8,495 nucleotides of DNA, from contig VSOA01000162.1 in assembly GCA_009774585.1 (NCBI GenBank), positions 1-8,495 of the forward strand. Reading direction: 5' to 3'. The notes beneath the pieces are model-generated. The model did not search any database. It worked only from the letters and a program-made list of their open reading frames with translations, and was not told the DNA's origin. Source of the DNA: Lachnospiraceae bacterium (lineage in GTDB: Bacteria > Bacillota > Clostridia > Lachnospirales > Lachnospiraceae). Made by a program: the position numbers and the translations under genes. Shown here piece by piece: positions 7,370 to 8,495 of the stretch; position 1 is the stretch's first letter; the number at the start of each line of letters is the position of its first letter.

Positions 7370-7440
7370 AGACTCACCTCCCTTTACGGCATAGCACATG
7401 CAAGTTGTCTTGGTCAGACGAAATCGCACGCCTCTATCTT

Positions 7441-7470
7441 ATATAACGAATGAAGCCGGTAAAAAGTCAA
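7441..7470 (-). promoter_or_regulatory. Candidate promoter of the sigma operon
   Basis: On the - strand, TTGACT (7470-7465) is followed after 18 bases by TTATAT (7446-7441). The -35 is close to the vegetative consensus, while the -10 is weaker and several overlapping TATA-like hexamers exist. An ECF-type autoregulated promoter (an AAC-containing -35 element) was not recognised. Confidence 0.45.
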
Positions 7471-7482
7471 AAAATATTTTTT

Positions 7483-7511
7483 AGGTATCTAACAGGTATA
7501 AAATATATACC
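7483..7511. promoter_or_regulatory. GGTAT repeat cluster, candidate operator
   Basis: AGGTAT occurs at 7483-7488 and again at 7494-7499, 11 bases apart. The second copy begins a perfect 6-bp inverted repeat, GGTATA (7495-7500) and TATACC (7506-7511), with a 5-base spacer. Read on the - strand, the direct repeats end 12 bases upstream of the TTGACT of the sigma promoter. Spacing near one helical turn is typical of sites for OmpR-type or similar dimeric regulators. No regulator gene of that kind is in the window. Confidence 0.4.
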
Positions 7512-7521
7512 CTCAAAACCT

Positions 7522-7549
7522 TTCACATATAACAGTAATATGGTACGAT
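7522..7549 (+). promoter_or_regulatory. Candidate promoter of the macrodomain gene
   Basis: TTCACA (7522-7527) lies 16 bases before TACGAT (7544-7549), which is preceded by TGG (7541-7543) as an extended -10. The match is moderate and the implied leader is about 125 bases. Weaker options such as TTGCTT near 7588 cannot be excluded. Confidence 0.3.
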
Positions 7550-7681
7550 ATATTAAATACAAATCAAACAGCTTTCTTTCATAATTTGCTTTATGGTATT
7601 TATTTAGAATCATAAGAATCCTGCTATCCCGACGGCAAGATTATGTGCACAAGCCTACATGCTGAGTAGAACGGAGGTACT

Positions 7682-8495
7682 ATGACATCCAATCGCATAA
7701 CAGACGTTTTCTTAGACAAATTAAAAGAAGATTCCGTCGAATACCGCACCCTTGAAACGTCACAATATAATCTGACAGAAAAGAAAAATGCAATCCGTTC
7801 TCTTATGAATGTTCGTATGCCGAGGAAAATCTCTGTGGAACTGTTAGAAGCCCAGAATCAATATTTGCAAGAAGAGCTTATCGAAAAAGGTGTTGTATCT
7901 TTGTCAGAAATTCCCACAATCCAAGGAATGGACATTGCTTATTTAAACCATTTATCCATTTGGCAGGGAGATATTACAAGACTGGCGGTTGGTGCAATCG
8001 TCAATGCCGCCAACTCGCACATGTTAGGATGCTTTACACCATGCCACAAATGTATTGACAATGCCATCCACAGCGCCGCGGGTATGCAGCTTCGCGACGA
8101 ATGCAATCATATTATGACAAATAGGAGAATGCAGTACGGCAAAGAATACACGGAGCCAACCGGAACCGCAACTCTCACGAAAGCATACAATCTTCCCTGC
8201 GACTATGTAATTCACACCGTTGGTCCGATCGTATATGGAGAACTAAATGATTCTCTGCGCGAGGACTTACGAAACTGTTATGAAAACGTCCTGAAATGCT
8301 GTGTGGAAAATAAAATCCGCACCGTTGCTTTTTGTTGTATTTCAACGGGCGAATTTCATTTTCCTAACAATGAGGCTGCCAAAATAGCTATCGAAACCGT
8401 GACCGGTTTCCTTAAAGCACATCCTGATTCCATGGAGCGGATTATTTTCAATGTCTTTAAGGACAACGATGCAACAATCTATCACGATATTATTT
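7682..8495 (+). CDS. Zinc-type macrodomain protein-ADP-ribose hydrolase (3' end outside window)
   Basis: The frame is open for 271 codons to the last base, close to the roughly 265-residue length of the family, so only the extreme C-terminus should be missing. An in-frame TAG at 7667-7669 makes this ATG the first possible start. GGAGG (7673-7677) precedes it with a short 4-base spacer. An N-terminal helical region (1-88) leads into a macrodomain: WQGDIT (94-99), IVNAANS (106-112), HTVGP (178-182) and the phosphate loop CCISTGEF (218-225). The insertion GCFTPCHKCIDNAIH (116-130) carries the Cys, His and Cys (C117, H122, C124) that bind zinc in the SAV0325/SpyMacro class. That class removes ADP-ribose from proteins modified by SirTM sirtuins, notably a lipoylated GcvH-like protein. 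Family membership is clear; the substrate here is inferred. The SirTM, GcvH-like and lipoate ligase partners may follow outside the window. Confidence 0.93.
   Translation, partial: MTSNRITDVFLDKLKEDSVEYRTLETSQYNLTEKKNAIRSLMNVRMPRKISVELLEAQNQYLQEELIEKGVVSLSEIPTIQGMDIAYLNHLSIWQGDITRLAVGAIVNAANSHMLGCFTPCHKCIDNAIHSAAGMQLRDECNHIMTNRRMQYGKEYTEPTGTATLTKAYNLPCDYVIHTVGPIVYGELNDSLREDLRNCYENVLKCCVENKIRTVAFCCISTGEFHFPNNEAAKIAIETVTGFLKAHPDSMERIIFNVFKDNDATIYHDII

Larger units (their letters stand above)
7370..7681. other. Divergent intergenic region between the sigma operon and the macrodomain gene
   Basis: This 312-base AT-rich spacer holds no credible gene. It contains a candidate promoter for each direction and, between them, a cluster of GGTAT-type repeats (7483-7511). 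The part from about 7560 to 7670 would be the leader of the macrodomain gene. I see no known riboswitch, T-box or strong terminator in it. Confidence 0.7.

Noticed and set aside
7560..7681. Riboswitch or other structured leader before the macrodomain gene
   Set aside because: No conserved riboswitch core or strong stem series was recognised; the region is simply AT-rich with a normal ribosome binding site at its end.
8024..8215. 63-codon open frame on the - strand inside the macrodomain gene
   Set aside because: It is fully antisense to the conserved zinc motif region, has no convincing ribosome binding site and no recognisable protein features.

Overview
The window looks like chromosomal DNA of a moderately low-GC Gram-positive anaerobe, most likely a clostridium of the Lachnospiraceae type. 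This rests on strong AGGAGG-type ribosome binding sites, sigma-A-like promoters, a lipobox lipoprotein, and proteins that resemble Lachnospiraceae families from memory. No database search was possible. Eight protein genes are supported, two of them cut by the window ends. No RNA gene, mobile element or CRISPR array was seen.

Left end (1-1680): the C-terminal two thirds of a GH31 alpha-xylosidase of the YicI type on the + strand. It ends at a strong hairpin that also serves as terminator for the convergent gene on the - strand. Next (1697-2519): a PyrE-like phosphoribosyltransferase-fold protein on the - strand whose PRPP loop lacks the usual acidic pair, with a very good sigma-A promoter just upstream.

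Centre and right (2520-7369): a - strand block. In transcription order it holds an ECF sigma factor (GTG start), a six-helix membrane protein whose start overlaps the end of the sigma gene, an ABC ATPase, an ABC-2 type permease, and then, after a 248-base gap with its own likely promoter, a secreted lipoprotein with calcium-loop-like motifs. The first four genes look like one operon. The layout recalls sigma-plus-ABC-exporter operons such as Bacillus subtilis sigY-yxlCDEFG. The membrane protein is a candidate anti-sigma factor or sensor, or a second membrane subunit of the exporter.

Right end (7682-8495): a + strand gene, divergent from the sigma operon and still open at the window edge. It encodes a zinc-type macrodomain protein-ADP-ribose hydrolase. 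In Staphylococcus and Streptococcus such genes lie in operons with SirTM, a GcvH-like protein and a lipoate ligase, so those partners may lie just beyond the window. The 312-base divergent region carries candidate promoters for both sides and a cluster of GGTAT-type direct and inverted repeats that could be a shared operator.
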